A stretch of 64,000 nucleotides of DNA, taken from NCBI GenBank assembly GCA_038503035.1, contig JAVSML010025189.1:124001-188000 (forward strand), in the 5' to 3' direction. The DNA is from Crocodylus rhombifer (taxonomy: Eukaryota; Chordata; Crocodylia; Crocodylidae). Numbering within the stretch: the first letter of the stretch is position 1; each line of letters starts with the position of its first letter. Of this stretch, positions 45,001 to 56,846 are shown piece after piece. A model generated the notes under the pieces. That model was given only the letters and a program-made list of their open reading frames with translations, was not told the DNA's origin and searched no databases. The position numbers and the translations under genes are program-made.

Positions 45001-46799
45001 GGACTGTGGTTCCATCTAATTGGTGAAATTTATTTAATTGTCATATTAAGGGCACTTAAAACTGAAATGTCCACGTGTTAAGGCATACTGAAGCCCATTA
45101 ACAAATGCTAAAATTTCTTTAGGTATCCTAAAGATCTTAAAGTTACATCACTTCCAGTTAGGCTTATTTTTTTAACTCTGCTGTCTTTCTCAAGTTATCT
45201 TAACTTCTGGCTACTCCACTGAGATTAAGTGACCAATCTGCAGTCCTCCAGCAGCCTAGGAGACACCACTCCCAGCATGGCCTAGCTGTCGTCTGGAACT
45301 CTACAGCCCTGAACTAACAGCTGGGGACAGTCAACAGGTGAGTGGGGATGGAAGGGGAAAAGTGGGACAGAAGTTGAGGGGATAAAAAAGGCAAGGAGGA
45401 GGGGACAGTGGAAGGGGGGAGGGCCATAGTAGTGGGGGGAGGGCCAGTCCAGGCAGCAGGAGGTGGAACTGAAGTGGTGATAGGAAAATTCAAGAGATGG
45501 TACGGGGGCAATCCAAATGGTGTGGAAGTCTGGGGGCTGATCCAAGGGGCTGATCCAAGTGGTGGAGCAATCCAGGTGGCCAGGGGGAGGGAGGGGCATG
45601 CAATCATGGGGCAAGACTATTCTGCAGATAGACGGCCAGTGAACAAGCAGAATTGGTAGCTCCTAGCCAGGCCCCTCTTTGTCAACTCTCCAGCCGCAAG
45701 TCAGAGCTCTGCATGTTAGAGAGTGTATTAACCATTAATGTGCCACTGCTTGCAGCACATGCTAACTTTAACATAGCTTAAAATTCCTTACTGTTAGCAG
45801 GTGCTAATTGTAGCCTAGACCTACACTCAAATACTTGCTATGGTTTTTCTTCTTTTTTTCTCAAAGTCTTTTCACTGCATTTCTAGCTCTGTCTTTCTTT
45901 GAATCCAGCAACGGCTATCTTCCATGAATGTCAGTTGTTCAGTTGGAGAGGCAGGATGGTATCGCTTTAAAAAAAAAAAAAAGGTTGTGGGGGAAAACCT
46001 TTGTCTCCTGTACAAGTTAGAAAACTGCCTGTGACTGTAGTACTATTTTGCACCTCTGGCATGATGAAGAGTAATGCAGACCAATTTAAATGCTTGACCA
46101 TTCATACATAGTGCCCCTCTTTTCCTGGCTTCAGTGAAGTCAATAGTAAATCCCCCCGGGCTCCTTTAGGATTCAGATTTTTACCCTGCAAGCATTTTTG
46201 CTGGCCTTGTGAATAAATTGACTTATTTTCTTCCTCTTTTGTTAGCCATTATTAAACAGAAAAAGGTAATTACATCAACTAAGGGGGGAAAGAGGTCTCA
46301 CAAGGCTATTCCAATACACACTAATGTAACAGTTGAGTAAGATCGGAGGAACAATGTTTAACTCTGAGATTGTATATAATGAGAACAAGACTTTTTCAGG
46401 GAGTCACATTCCATTGTTCATTTACTCTAAAACCATAAACTAACCAAAGCCCTTTCTAGAGTACATCACAGATCTGCAGATTTTGGTTTTTTCCAATTTT
46501 TTTGGTCAACATTTTCATTAAAAAATCCATAGTTTTGATCATACCTACAGCTCTCTAAAATTTTCTAAATTGTGAAATTACCATGAAATATTATTTGGAA
46601 TTAAATGGAACCCCCCCCCCCCCTCTTTTTTTTGCAAAGATTTCTGTGAAAAAAAAATATCCTTTTCTGGGGTTGGTTCCATCCTTTGCAGTATTATGTG
46701 ACTGTTGTGAAAAAAGTTCTTTGGGAAGTCATGAAACCAAGACAAGAAGAGAATCATAGGGAGGGAAAACAGGATGACTACCTACTATTAGAGCTGAGA
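45001..46799. other. Unassigned; purine-rich patch and homopolymers
   Basis: 45330-45600 is GGGGGA-rich, with stop-poor frames on both strands that I regard as chance. 45720-45830 is weakly palindromic around GTGCTGCAAGC. A C13 run followed by a T run lies at 46611-46633. No gene is recognised. Confidence 0.35.
46611..46633. repeat. Poly-C then poly-T run
   Basis: C13 (46611-46623) followed by TCTTTTTTTT. Homopolymer length may be unreliable. Confidence 0.8.
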
Positions 46800-47085
46800 A
46801 AGGTGCTTAGCTGTGTTAGCTTGAAGTCAGGCAGCAGTTGGGGTACAGATGCACCGACCGAATACTAAATCAGAGCTGCATAAGCTTTTGAGGGCCCAAC
46901 CTCTTTTTATCAGCAGTTGTGAAAAGACATGCACAGAGAAGTCTCTCAAATAGAGAGAGTGAACCTGAATACAAAAGATGGGGAAGGGAGGGCGGGAGGG
47001 AGAAGAGAGGAGGAAGGGGACAGTTCTGGTAGAGGCAACCAAGTCATAAACACATAGGGACAAAGGGCTCACACAAACTAATCCA

Positions 47086-47373
47086 GGTCACCTATACACC
47101 AGCAGTGAGGCTGCTCCAGTGTGCTCCGATGATAATTACCACTGTCCAGTAGCCTCCAACGTCTCATGTATCAGTACCCTCATGCTTAGAAATGGTGGCG
47201 GGGCGCTTTATCTGAAGCTCATTTGAGCTTTAGATAAAGCACTCCCTCTGCTATTTTTAAGTGCAGGGATGCTGATACATGAGATGCTCTGGGTGCTTTA
47301 CCTAGAGCAGATCTCAGAGCCGCTCTAATTAAAGTGCCCGCCCCTCGCTCCCAGAACATGTGTGTAGACACCC
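47086..47373. mobile_element. Three-hairpin MITE, copy 3
   Basis: The left end GGTCACCTATACACCA pairs loosely with the reverse-complemented right end GGGTGTCTACACACAT. The central palindrome (about 47172-47280) has CTCATGTATCAGTACCC facing GGGATGCTGATACATGAG. The right flank holds AGAGCAGATCTCAGAGCCGC then TCTAATTAAAG, the counterpart of the left hairpin in copy 2, so this copy lies in the opposite orientation. It is inserted in a PLE remnant. Confidence 0.65.
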
Positions 47374-47384
47374 TGTAGTTCTTC

Positions 47385-47700
47385 TTTAGACCATATTTAA
47401 CACAACCCAGTCTGTGGATGATCTCTTGTCCACAATTTCACATTCAAATAGGCTTTTAAAGTTTTGCTGTTTAAGAAGAGCTGCTCTGAGGTCAGCGATG
47501 CAGTGTCCAGGGAGGTTAAAGTGTTCTGCCACAGGCTTGTGAGTCTTTCTGGATCTAAAGTCAGATCAGGATTCATTCAATCTTACACACAGGGATTGCC
47601 CAGTCTGTCCAATGAAAAAAGCAAAGGGGCATGGGAAGCCGGTGATGGTGCATATGACTTCGGCAGAGGTGCAGGTGAATGAACCTCAGATGTTATAATC
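47385..47700 (-). pseudogene. PLE GIY-YIG endonuclease remnant
   Basis: Minus-strand translation gives FFIGQTGQSLCVRLNE (47570-47616) followed by HKPVAEHFNLPGHCIADLR (about 47480-47541). These match the conserved C-terminal half of the GIY-YIG nuclease domain of Penelope-like elements, which cuts target DNA for insertion. A stop follows RLNES and another occurs near 47386. The N-terminal GIY and YIG motifs and the RT are missing here. An RT fragment of the same class and strand lies about 8.5 kb to the right. Confidence 0.6.
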
Positions 47701-49314
47701 TGTGTTATTTGACCCAGTGATGATGCAGTCTCTACTAATGAGGTACTAGTCCTAGAGCTGTATTAACACCTTTTGTAGCTGGATGTCCCATATTTAGGAT
47801 GGACACTATATGGAAGTGGTAACATTTTCTTTCATCTCCTCGGGGGAATCAAAGGTTGGCAATGAAAATGTGATCTGCTTGTGACTGGATAGAGAACTGC
47901 TAGGAGTAATAGCACAAGAAGCAGACGGCAAAATGTCTTACCCCTAAATGGTAAAAGATTATACTATGGAGGGGAAGAATGCTCTTGCAGTTAAGCAGGA
48001 AGATGAAATCAGGGTTCACTGTTCAGTTTTGCCTCAAATTTGTTGTAATTTGTTTTGGTCTTCTGCTAGCTTTTTGACGGTGTCCATCACTCCAATACAC
48101 CAGCTGTCACTTGCTCATAGTTTGATGCGGTTTGAATTATTTGGAGTTAAATGCAAAATGTCATGACTCTGGATTTGCTATATTATATATCTGGCAAACA
48201 TGCAGCCCCAAAATAAGGCAAACCTGGGATATGTGTTTTTAGGCATCCAGCTAATTCAAGAAAACAGCCTTTATGCGAATTTTATTTTACAAAGAATTTT
48301 TATTCTCAGGGAGAAGCTGTTGAAATGAAGCCTGTTTGTTCCCAAAGAAATCCTACCAAAGCAAAATTACAGTACTGCTCACTTTTAAATTTCACAGCAA
48401 AGTAGCACTTAAGGCTTATTGCAGCGCATTAGATTTAAAACCAATTAAGTACAATGCTAAATCAGTGTAAACCACATTTCTGAATTTATCTACAGCATAA
48501 TGAATAACATCTGCATCTGCAAAGAAAAGATTTATACTGAACAGCAAAACAAAATGTGTTGACAATTTGAGCAGTTTTCATCCTCTTATGTCATATGTCT
48601 TCATTATTTGGTAAAGCCTTACTATAATCTTTCATTGTTGGAGCATTAAAAGAAAAAACAAAATGTATCTAGGTGGTTCCTTCTCAAATTAATTTCTTCC
48701 TCTACCCAAAGGTGCATCTTATTTACCCTGTGGGCTTCTTGATTTGAAGCCTGTCTAGCAATGTGCCATAAATTCCTTCCTTTGAAAAATGAGTCCATCT
48801 CAGAGATTATCTACTGACCCCTGATGTGCAGAGGTTTAGATACTGTTGATGCTATATTCTCCTGATGCCTGGATATTTTAATGATAGTGACCTGCACAAT
48901 TTATGTCTATGTGCCCTCGTAGTTATGAGACTGACTGAGAGGGGAAAAATATTATCTTGTTTAAAAAGCTAGATGGGGCCTTCAAGAGATCTGAACTCAA
49001 TTGTCTGCCACAGACTTTGCATGTGACCCGGGACATGTTACGAATGCACTGAGCCCCAAAAGGCTCACACATGTTCTTAATTTTTTCTATGTGAACTGTT
49101 CCCTAGACTGAGTCACTTATGAAGGGTAAATCACCTGCAAAAGCAGAACTGATGCTTTACTCTCCATATGCCTCAATTTGTCATCTGTAAAATAGGATAA
49201 CCAGAATAACTTATTTTACCTGGCCTTGGTCTGGATCATGTATTGCACGGATAGTCCTCATGGGGTGAAAGGAGAGCTTCACCTCTGCTCCCATTCAGCT
49301 TTGTCTTATCCAGT
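47701..49314. other. Unassigned, no gene recognised
   Basis: AT-rich sequence with short frames only. No element is identified. Confidence 0.4.
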
Positions 49315-49518
49315 GGGAGCATCTACACGAGACGCTAACTGCCTAATAACACTGCGCAGTAGCGTGCCGAGCAAAAACCGTGCTAATATGCTACTGCGCA
49401 GTAGTATTTGACTATTGCACAATAGTGCAAGTTACTGTGCCTTGAACTACTGGGTTATCTAAGTACTGAACTTAACGTATAGTAACTACAGTGCATTAGT
49501 GAATGTACAGACATGCCG
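49315..49518. mobile_element. MITE with twin ACTGCGCAGT palindromes
   Basis: The left end GGGAGCATCTACACGAG and reverse-complemented right end CGGCATGTCTGTACATTC share the terminal style of the other MITEs. Two perfect 10-bp palindromes ACTGCGCAGT lie at 49351-49360 and 49393-49402, each next to a GCTA/TAGC-type word so that the block is also an inverted repeat. Non-coding, about 204 bp. Confidence 0.5.
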
Positions 49519-50705
49519 TGTGAGATTGACAGCAGATTGCGGGAGGTGATGCTGCATTCTTTGAGACTAAGCTAGTCATTCAATGCAGATCTCTAGGAAA
49601 ATACTCCATAGCCAAAGAGTTAGCATATTGGCCCTGCAAGACATGTGCTATGAGTGCAAATCTCACTGCAGTTTTAAATGACTGTTAACCATGTTGTTGT
49701 TGTACCGAGCCCTCTTCCAATGTGTTTGTGCAGTGCATAACTTTAAGGGGCCCTGATTTTGTCTGGTATTTCTAAATGCTACAGGGATAGCAGAAATAAT
49801 GTATTCAGATAGATTGCATCTGAGGCTGACAGGTTATGTTAAGATTTGTTGTAAATGTGAAATCCTTCATCCCCTGCACTTTTACATTTGGAGTTTCTGT
49901 TCTTCAGAACTGGGCTTGAGCTCAAGCTACGCAGCAGGAGCTTGCATTCTCTTGGCATAAAGAGCAAGATGTAGCATCAACAGCAGGTTCATTTAGCAGT
50001 CTATTTCTCAGGGATGGCATTCTGCACTGAAAACATATGACAGAGGGAAAGAGAGATTATGGCATGAATGAAGCCCAAGAGGAGACATTATTCTCCAAAC
50101 CTTCTGAATATGCACAAAACATGAGAAGCAAGAAATAGTGTGACCAGAGACCTCAAATTATGTAACATGTGATGGCAGGTTTTGGCATTGCCCTATTTTC
50201 CTATCAAGATGTTGTATATTCAATTGTTCTATTTATTCTAATGATTTATTCTAATTATTCCAACAATATTTTGGTACAAACCCAAAAATTATATAGGAGA
50301 CAGAACAAGCACCTATGCTCATGATTGTCCCATTTCTCAGCTTCCGGAATCAAAAAGTGCAACTTCTCTATAAATCCATTCTACCTTTCATGAAGGTATC
50401 TGAGGAAACCACTGAATTCAAGAGTTTATCCTCCCAGCAGGCCTGTGATGTTGGTGAGTCTTATCCCAGTTTTACAGATGGGGAGTCAAGGTAAAATTCT
50501 AGCAGCTGTATTTACAAGGAGAAATGACTTGGTCTTTGAAGGAAATCAGATCCGTGCATGCAGTGAGTTTTGATTCAATAGGAGAAGAATCTAGTCCTAA
50601 GCTTCTTGACTGCAGTTAGAAAGGAAGCCGTTCAACTGGGGAATGAACTCCTGCTCTTCTGAGTCCCACTCTACCCTCATAACCTCACATATTTTTGTCA
50701 TCTCA
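49519..50705. other. Unassigned, no gene recognised
   Basis: No repeat or exon is recognised. At 49610-49670 there is a weak SINE-like patch. Confidence 0.35.
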
Positions 50706-53030
50706 TGGGAAGATCACTCAGCAAAATCCGAGCGGTCGCAAAGCTTTCTCTCGTGCATGGATGACCTCCACCTGACTCAAGAAGTCCATGGGCCAACGAG
50801 AGGCAAAGCGCTGCTCAACCTGGTACTGGCTATGGGGGACGACCTAATCGGTGACCTAGTGATCAGTGGGAAGCTGGGTGACACCGACCACAAGCTGATC
50901 ACCTTCACCATCCGCCGTAAAGCTGGCAAGTCAGTCAGCAACACCAAAGTCCTTGACTTCAGAAAAGCCGACTTTGACAAGCTCAAGAGGCTAGTCGGTC
51001 AGGCCCTCAGGGACCGTGACCCCAGGGAGATGGGAGTTCAAGAAGAGTGGTTGCTTCTCAAGGAAGCGATCCTCAATGCACAAGCTAAATCTATTCCAAC
51101 ACGGAGGAAAGGCAGCAAGAAGGCACAGCAGCCCTCCTGGCTCTCCAGGGACCTAGCGGAAATCCTGCGGCTAAAAAGGAAAGCCTACAAAGGATGGAGG
51201 ACGGGATTCACCTCCGAGGAGGATTATTCTGCGCTGGTCCGGTCCTGCAGGGAGCAAACCAGGAAAGCCAAGGCTGCAACTGAACTCCAACTAGCTTCAA
51301 GCATCAAGGACAACAAAAAGTCCTTTTTCAGATATGTGGGGAGCCGGAGGAAAAGCAAGGGCAATGTTGGACCCCTGCTAAACCAGATGGGGCAGCTGAC
51401 AACTGACGCCCAGGAAAAAGCCAACCTATTACATAGGTATTTTGCGTCAGTCTTTCATCAGTCCCATGGGACGTCCATGCCTGCTATGGGACAGGGAGAT
51501 CCGGGTGTTGGGGATCCCCTACCCTCCATAAATGCTGACCCCATGAAGAAACATCTTGAGAAGCTGGATACCTTCAAGTCAGCCGGCCCTGACAATCTGC
51601 ACCCCAGGGTACTCAAGGAGCTGGCGAGCGTCATAGCCCAGCCCCTGGCACGGATCTTTGAAAACTCCTGGCGCTCTGGTGTAGTGCCCGAAGACTGAAA
51701 GAAGGCCAATGTGGTGCCGATCTTCAAGAAAGGGAGGAGAGTGGATCCGGCTAACTACAGGCCCATTAGCCTGACTTCTATCCTGGGGAAGATCTTAGAA
51801 AAGTTTATTAAGGAGGCCATCCTTGATGGACTGGCCCAGGCTAACATCCTAAGGGATAGCCAGCACGGGTTTGTTGCGGGTAGGTCTTGTTTGACCAATC
51901 TCATTTCCTTCTATGACCAGGTGACCTATCACCTGGACAAGGGAGAAGAGATTGATGTCATATATCTTGACTTCAAAAAAGCTTTTGATCTGGTATCCCA
52001 CGATCACCTCTTGGCCAAACTGGCCAGTTGTGGCCTTGGCTCCACCACGATCCGCTGGCTGGGAAATTGGCTCTGTGGTCAGACCCAGAGGGTTGTAATT
52101 GATGGCAGTCACTCATCGTGGTGCCCTGTGACCAGTGGGGTCCCTCAGGGCTCTGTCCTTGGACCCATCCTGTTCAACATCTTCATTAATGATGTGGACA
52201 TTGGAGTCAGGAGTGGACTGGCCAAGTTCACCGATGACGCCAAGCTTTGGGACAAAGCATCCATGCCAGAAGATAGGCGGGTGATCCAGGCTGACCTGGA
52301 CAAGCTCAGCAAATGGGCAGATGAGAACCTGATGATGTTTAACACCAAAAAATGCAAGGTTCTCCACCTTGGGAGGAAAAACCTGCAGCATCCTTATAGG
52401 CTCAGCAGTGCTACGTTGGATAACACTAGAGAAGAAAGAGACTTGGGGGTCATCATTGACCACAAGATGAACATGAGCCTGCAATGCGATGCTGCAGCTA
52501 GTAAAGCGACCAAAACGCTGGCTTGCATCCATAGATGCTTCTCGAGCAAATCCCGGGACGTCATTCTCCCCTTGTACTCGGCCTTGGTGAGGCCGCAGCT
52601 GGAGTACTGCATCCAGTTTTGGGCTCCACAATTCAAAAAGGATGTGGAGAAGCTGGAGAGAGTGCAGAGGAGAGCCACACGCATGATCAGAGGTCAGGAA
52701 AACAGATCTTACAATGATAGGCTGAGAGCCATGGGACTCTTTAGCCTGGAAAAGTGCAGGCTCAGGGGTGATCTGATGACCACCTATAAGTTTATGAGGG
52801 GTGACCACCAGGATCTGGGGGAATGTTTGTTCACCAGAGCGCCCCAAGGGATGACGAGGTCAAACGGTCACAAACTCCTGCCAGACCGTTTCAGGCTGGA
52901 CATAAGGAAGAATTTCTTTACTGTCCAAGCCCCCAAGGTCTGGAACAGCCTGACATTGGAGGTGGTTCAAGCACCTACATTGAACACCTTCAAGAGTAAA
53001 TGGGATGCTTATCTTGCTGGGATCCTATGA
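50706..53030 (+). pseudogene. CR1 ORF2 C-terminal part with one in-frame stop
   Basis: A single reading frame runs from the endonuclease C-terminus to the ORF2 end, about 775 codons, broken only by TGA at 51696-51698. At this position the 36835 copy has TGG (VPEDW), so this is a Trp-to-stop change. Domains in order are endonuclease tail with DTDHKLITF, the Lys/Arg-rich linker (about 50990-51400), RT fingers (NYRPISLTSILGK), palm motif A YLDFKKAFD with catalytic Asp at 51969-51971, GVPQGSVLGP, and FTDD with the Asp pair at 52233-52238 (Thr instead of the usual Ala). The C-terminal region ends FRLDIRKNFFTVQAP and TFKSKWDAYLAGIL. The upstream ATG at 50643 lies outside the element. Function would be target-primed reverse transcription; this copy lacks ORF1 and most of the endonuclease. 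Confidence 0.92.
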
Positions 53031-53122
53031 CCCCAGCTGACTTCCTGCCCTTTGGGCAGGGGGCTGGACTCGATGATCTCCCGAGGTCCCTTCCAGCCCT
53101 GATGTCTATGAAATCTATGACG
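50706..53122 (+). mobile_element. Best-preserved CR1 LINE, 5'-truncated
   Basis: The 2.4-kb copy begins inside the endonuclease domain (TGGGAAGATCACTCAGC, encoding WEDHSA) and continues to a 3' UTR (GACTTCCTGCCCTTTGGGC, CTGGACTCGATGATCTCC) ending in the short repeated tail ATGTCTATGAAATCTATGA at 53102-53120. There are no frameshifts. This structure, with high coding integrity, suggests a relatively recent insertion compared with the other CR1 copies. Confidence 0.93.
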
Positions 53123-53124
53123 TC

Positions 53125-56059
53125 TATATTTATCCTCTCTCTCTCTTGGTTTGAGACTCATCTGCAAAGAGAAGAAGGACATACAGCATGCATTTACAGG
53201 GTTCTTGGCTGTGTGGTCTGTGGTGCTGCACACACCATACAAGCAGGCATTCCCCATGCTACTGATTTGCAGCACAGGGTGGAGATTTGACCCTGAGAGA
53301 TCCCAGGATCAAAAAAACCTGCAACTAAAAAAAGCAGGGCTGTGCACGTGGTGGCAGCAAATGCTGGCCAGTCTCCCTGCTGCAGGATTTCCATGGCTGC
53401 ATCTCACAAAGGCCCCCAGGACACCAGGTAAGCATTGCAGCTGGCCCCAGCCTCCCCAACCCCACCTGGGTAACCTGCCATGAGCCAGAGTGCACATGAC
53501 ATGGGCATTCCCTGAGGACATTTGTCTTTGGGGAAATGCACATTCCTGTTAATAAGGACACCTTTTTAGTCTGACTGGTGTTGTGACACCTTGTTTAAAA
53601 TAGATCTGATGGTCCTATGACCCTTGAAAAGGATCTCAGTTTTTCTTGATTATCTACTGATGAGAAACTTTGTCATTGAGGAAAAAGAATTTCTCTTTCA
53701 TGCCCCAAAGGCTCTTTTTGTTGTTTATGGACAAGACTTTGGATCTGGATTGAGACCTGCATGTGAGCATTATAAAGCCAATCGATTTCTTCTTGGCTAC
53801 AGAATGTAAATAGAAAGTCATGCACATTTTACAATATTATTATTGCAATCCTCTCTCCCTGAAGTACATTGTGGTTTATTTATACTAATGGGGCTTTAGA
53901 ATAACTTCATTTTACCAATACCGGGAAATTTCTACTGACGCCTCTGATAAAGTAAAACCGTGCAGCTGGGAAGTATCGGTTTCTCAACAGAAGCTTCTTA
54001 TTTGTGTTAAAGTTCTCCCCTCCTTCCCCTTTTTGGCCATGAAAACATGGTATCCCATACTGTTGTTAACGGATGCATTACCTGAAGCTATTACTGAAGT
54101 CTATAACAAGTTCATCACAATGAATTGAGGAATAATGCAGTTTTAATTTTACCTCCAATTACATCCAGGAAGATGAACTGTAGAGGGCAAATCTTTGCTT
54201 GGGGCCAAAAGGGAGTGATAAATCATTCACTTAGATGATCAGATAATTTCTGAGCTCCTCTGGGTTTCTAGAAATGGACAAGAATAGTTCAAACCTGTCT
54301 GTTTCGATGAGAACCAGGAGTCTATGATAAATTAGAATTTGTCTTTACCCCTTTCCAGCGATCTCCATGAATGCTGGGGGGGGAGGGGCAGGAGGGGTCC
54401 ACCAATGTTATTTAATTGCAAGTAGAACCTCTGTAGCCTTCTGCTAAATCACATCTTTCAACAGAAAGTAATGATGTTAATGAAAGCTCCTTGCAATATT
54501 AACAGGGTATTTTATTTGAGGGCAATGACAATGGCACTTTTTGTACAATGCTAAGAGTTTAATTTGGTTTAAGTAGAGAAAAGGGTTATTAACAATAGCA
54601 TCAGAAAATGATTGTAGCTTGCTTCACACTACTTACCTATACATTAGGAAGCTTTACATGGGAAGAGGCAAATTATATATGGACAACATGAGCGTGAATT
54701 TCCTCTCACTAAATCTAGTGTAAACCAGGAGTAAGTTGATGGCATTAAACAGGCTTTCTCCTGCAAATGTACAGAGAGCTCTACCATTTGTGCATTATCT
54801 GAATACTGCATGTTCAACATAACCTGGACTCTTTTCATGAAATGAGGATTTTGGAATATGTGTTAGCTAGTTTCATGTGAGCAACATGTGATATTTAAAA
54901 GTTATTTATTTAATTTTCAATCTGAGTACTGGAAAGCAATCCTTCCTATATTTGTGGTCATCTGTGATTTAAAAGTTTAATATTCTTCATATACCCCTTA
55001 CTTAAATTGGTGCAAAAAGGAGTAATGTGATAGAATTTAACAGTAGAAGTGAAAAGAAAATAGGACCCAACATTGTACCCAATATTGGTATTGGTTGGAA
55101 ATTTATCAAGAAAACTTTTTTTAAAATTAGAAACTGCCAGTTCATTAAAGCTAAAAACATGTCAGAAGAAAGTTTTGGTTTCAATAAATTTCTCATTTGA
55201 ACAACAACAAAATAGAAATGATACAAACATCTCATTTTCACTTTTTAAAAAAAGGGAATCCATGTTCCTGTTCAACATGGCTTTTCATTCTTAAATGCAA
55301 TTCAAGGTAACCTGTGTAAAGGAAAATGTGAAGATCAAGACGATCTGTTTGACTTGGATTGGGTCAGTTTTATTTTTTGGATTTCTAGAGTTATAGTTCT
55401 ACTATCGACCAGTCTGGTTCTAGGCCTTTTCATTCAGGTTACTCCTTACAGCCTTCCAGTCTGGTTTGGTTGTCACACTGACTTGGCCCTTTGTCAACCT
55501 AAGCAAAGAAGAACTGCCAAAAGATTTTAATTCCTGTCTAAGGCCCTATCTCCTTTGGTCCAGTTAATCTGTTCTGTGCTCTCAGACTCTTAGTCGCCTG
55601 CAGACTCTGCCTTCCCTCTTGGTTTTGTAGTCTTCTACGAGCTTGGGATATCGGTAGGAGCCCTTTTTCTCTTTGGAGTTTTCATCACTTCCCTTCCAAG
55701 CTCCCTCCTTGGACTCTGCCTCACTGTCTCTCTACAGACTTCTTCCTCTTCTGCAAGAGAAAGCTGGATTTGGCGCTGATCCTGCTTGTCATGTGATTTG
55801 GCCTGTACCATCCTAAGCAGTTTATCTTATACTAAACCCATCTCTCTTGAAGTCGGCCTGTCAACCTGTGGGAGAGATTTTGACTTTTTCTCCCATTTTG
55901 AGATATGAAAGAAAATCTCAAGGATTTTTTACGGAATGGGAAAGCTGTTTCCTTCTCACCCTACCTGATATATTTATGAGTATTTTGAAATTCAGGTGCT
56001 TTTACTACACTAGATTTTTTTTTTTTTTTATGTTTCCTTCCCCAGATTGATAAATAAGT
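53125..56059. other. Unassigned, no gene recognised
   Basis: A G-rich run lies near 54377-54398. The interval 55330-55800 is T/C-rich. No exon or clear element is supportable. Confidence 0.35.
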
Positions 56060-56190
56060 CTATACTGGGGAAGCGTGCTGGTATGGCGACATAGCTGCTG
56101 ATCATGTGTAGACACGTGATTGCTACGTTGCCGTAGTGCATGGTACAGAAATGTAGCGTGTTGCTACGTGACTGTAGGCCTTTGTGTAGA
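56060..56190. mobile_element. Possible small palindromic element
   Basis: GTGTAGACACGTGATTGCTACG and GTAGCGTGTTGCTACGTGAC form a diverged inverted arrangement, and the block ends GTGTAGACATACCC, the terminal style of the window's MITEs. The left end is not defined. It abuts the PLE RT fragment. Confidence 0.35.
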
Positions 56191-56199
56191 CATACCCGT

Positions 56200-56840
56200 A
56201 GATATGTAAAGCAGACTTGGATGCCATCCTGGTGTAGCATGTTGGTATATAAGCTGGTAAAATCCATGGTGGCTAGGACAGTATTTCTGGGAAGGTGGTC
56301 TATGTTTTAATATTTTGATAGAAAGTTTGTTGTGTCTTGGACAAAACTCGGTCTTTGGGTGACAAGAGGTTTTAGGACGGATTTGATGAAACCTGGTATT
56401 TCCTCAGTTAGGATATGATAGGTCTGCCAGTGTTTATTTGTTTGTGGATTTTAGGGAGCATGTAAAAAGTCCCTGGATTGGGTAAGGGTGGGGATCAAGT
56501 TTTGTAGTTTTTCTTGTTGCTTAGATGGAAATGGTGTGATGGTGGTTTTGAGTTTTAAGGTAAAAAGTGGAGTTGGTCTTCCTCTAGTTTTTTGTAGTAA
56601 GTGGTGTCAGAGAGTTGTCTGTTGGTTTCTTTCATGGTTAAGGATAACTATAACTCCTCCTTTATCTGCTGGTTTTATTACTATTCAGTGGCTGGATCTT
56701 AGAGTTTCTGTGGCCTTTATCTCTGAGAGGGAGAGGTTGTTATGGCAGTGTTTGTTGTTATTTTCTTATGAGGAAAACAGGAGGTTTTTATATGATTTTG
56801 TGTAACTCATCAGTTCTTTATGTTCATTCTAGATTTGTTC
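56200..56840 (-). pseudogene. Penelope-like element RT N-terminal fragment
   Basis: Minus-strand translation shows, in order, IVIKPADKGGVIVI (ADKGG at 56655-56669), FYMLPKIHK (LPKIHK at 56441-56458) and MDFTSLYTN (about 56240-56267). These are the conserved N-terminal and motif-A region of Penelope/Neptune-type reverse transcriptases, where DFTSLYTN holds the first catalytic Asp. Several stops and at least one frameshift separate the motifs. The remaining RT motifs and the endonuclease are missing on the left side, where palindromic sequence begins. A GIY-YIG fragment of the same strand lies at 47385-47700. Confidence 0.75.
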
Positions 56841-56846
56841 CTCTGT

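Larger units (their letters stand above)
46800..47700 (-). mobile_element. Penelope-like element 3' part, split by a MITE
   Basis: The minus-strand element has its GIY-YIG C-terminal coding piece at 47385-47700 and its 3' tail at about 46800-47085 (plus-strand words GTTAGCTTGAAGTCAGGC and GCATAAGCTTTTGAGGGCCC, typical of PLE ends). The 288-bp MITE at 47086-47373 separates them. Confidence 0.6.

Noticed and set aside
45282..45659. Overlapping frames of 83-110 codons
   Set aside because: Purine/pyrimidine-biased low-complexity DNA open on both strands; no family resemblance.
52113..52847. 244-codon minus-strand frame
   Set aside because: Antisense shadow of the CR1 ORF2 at 50706-53030.
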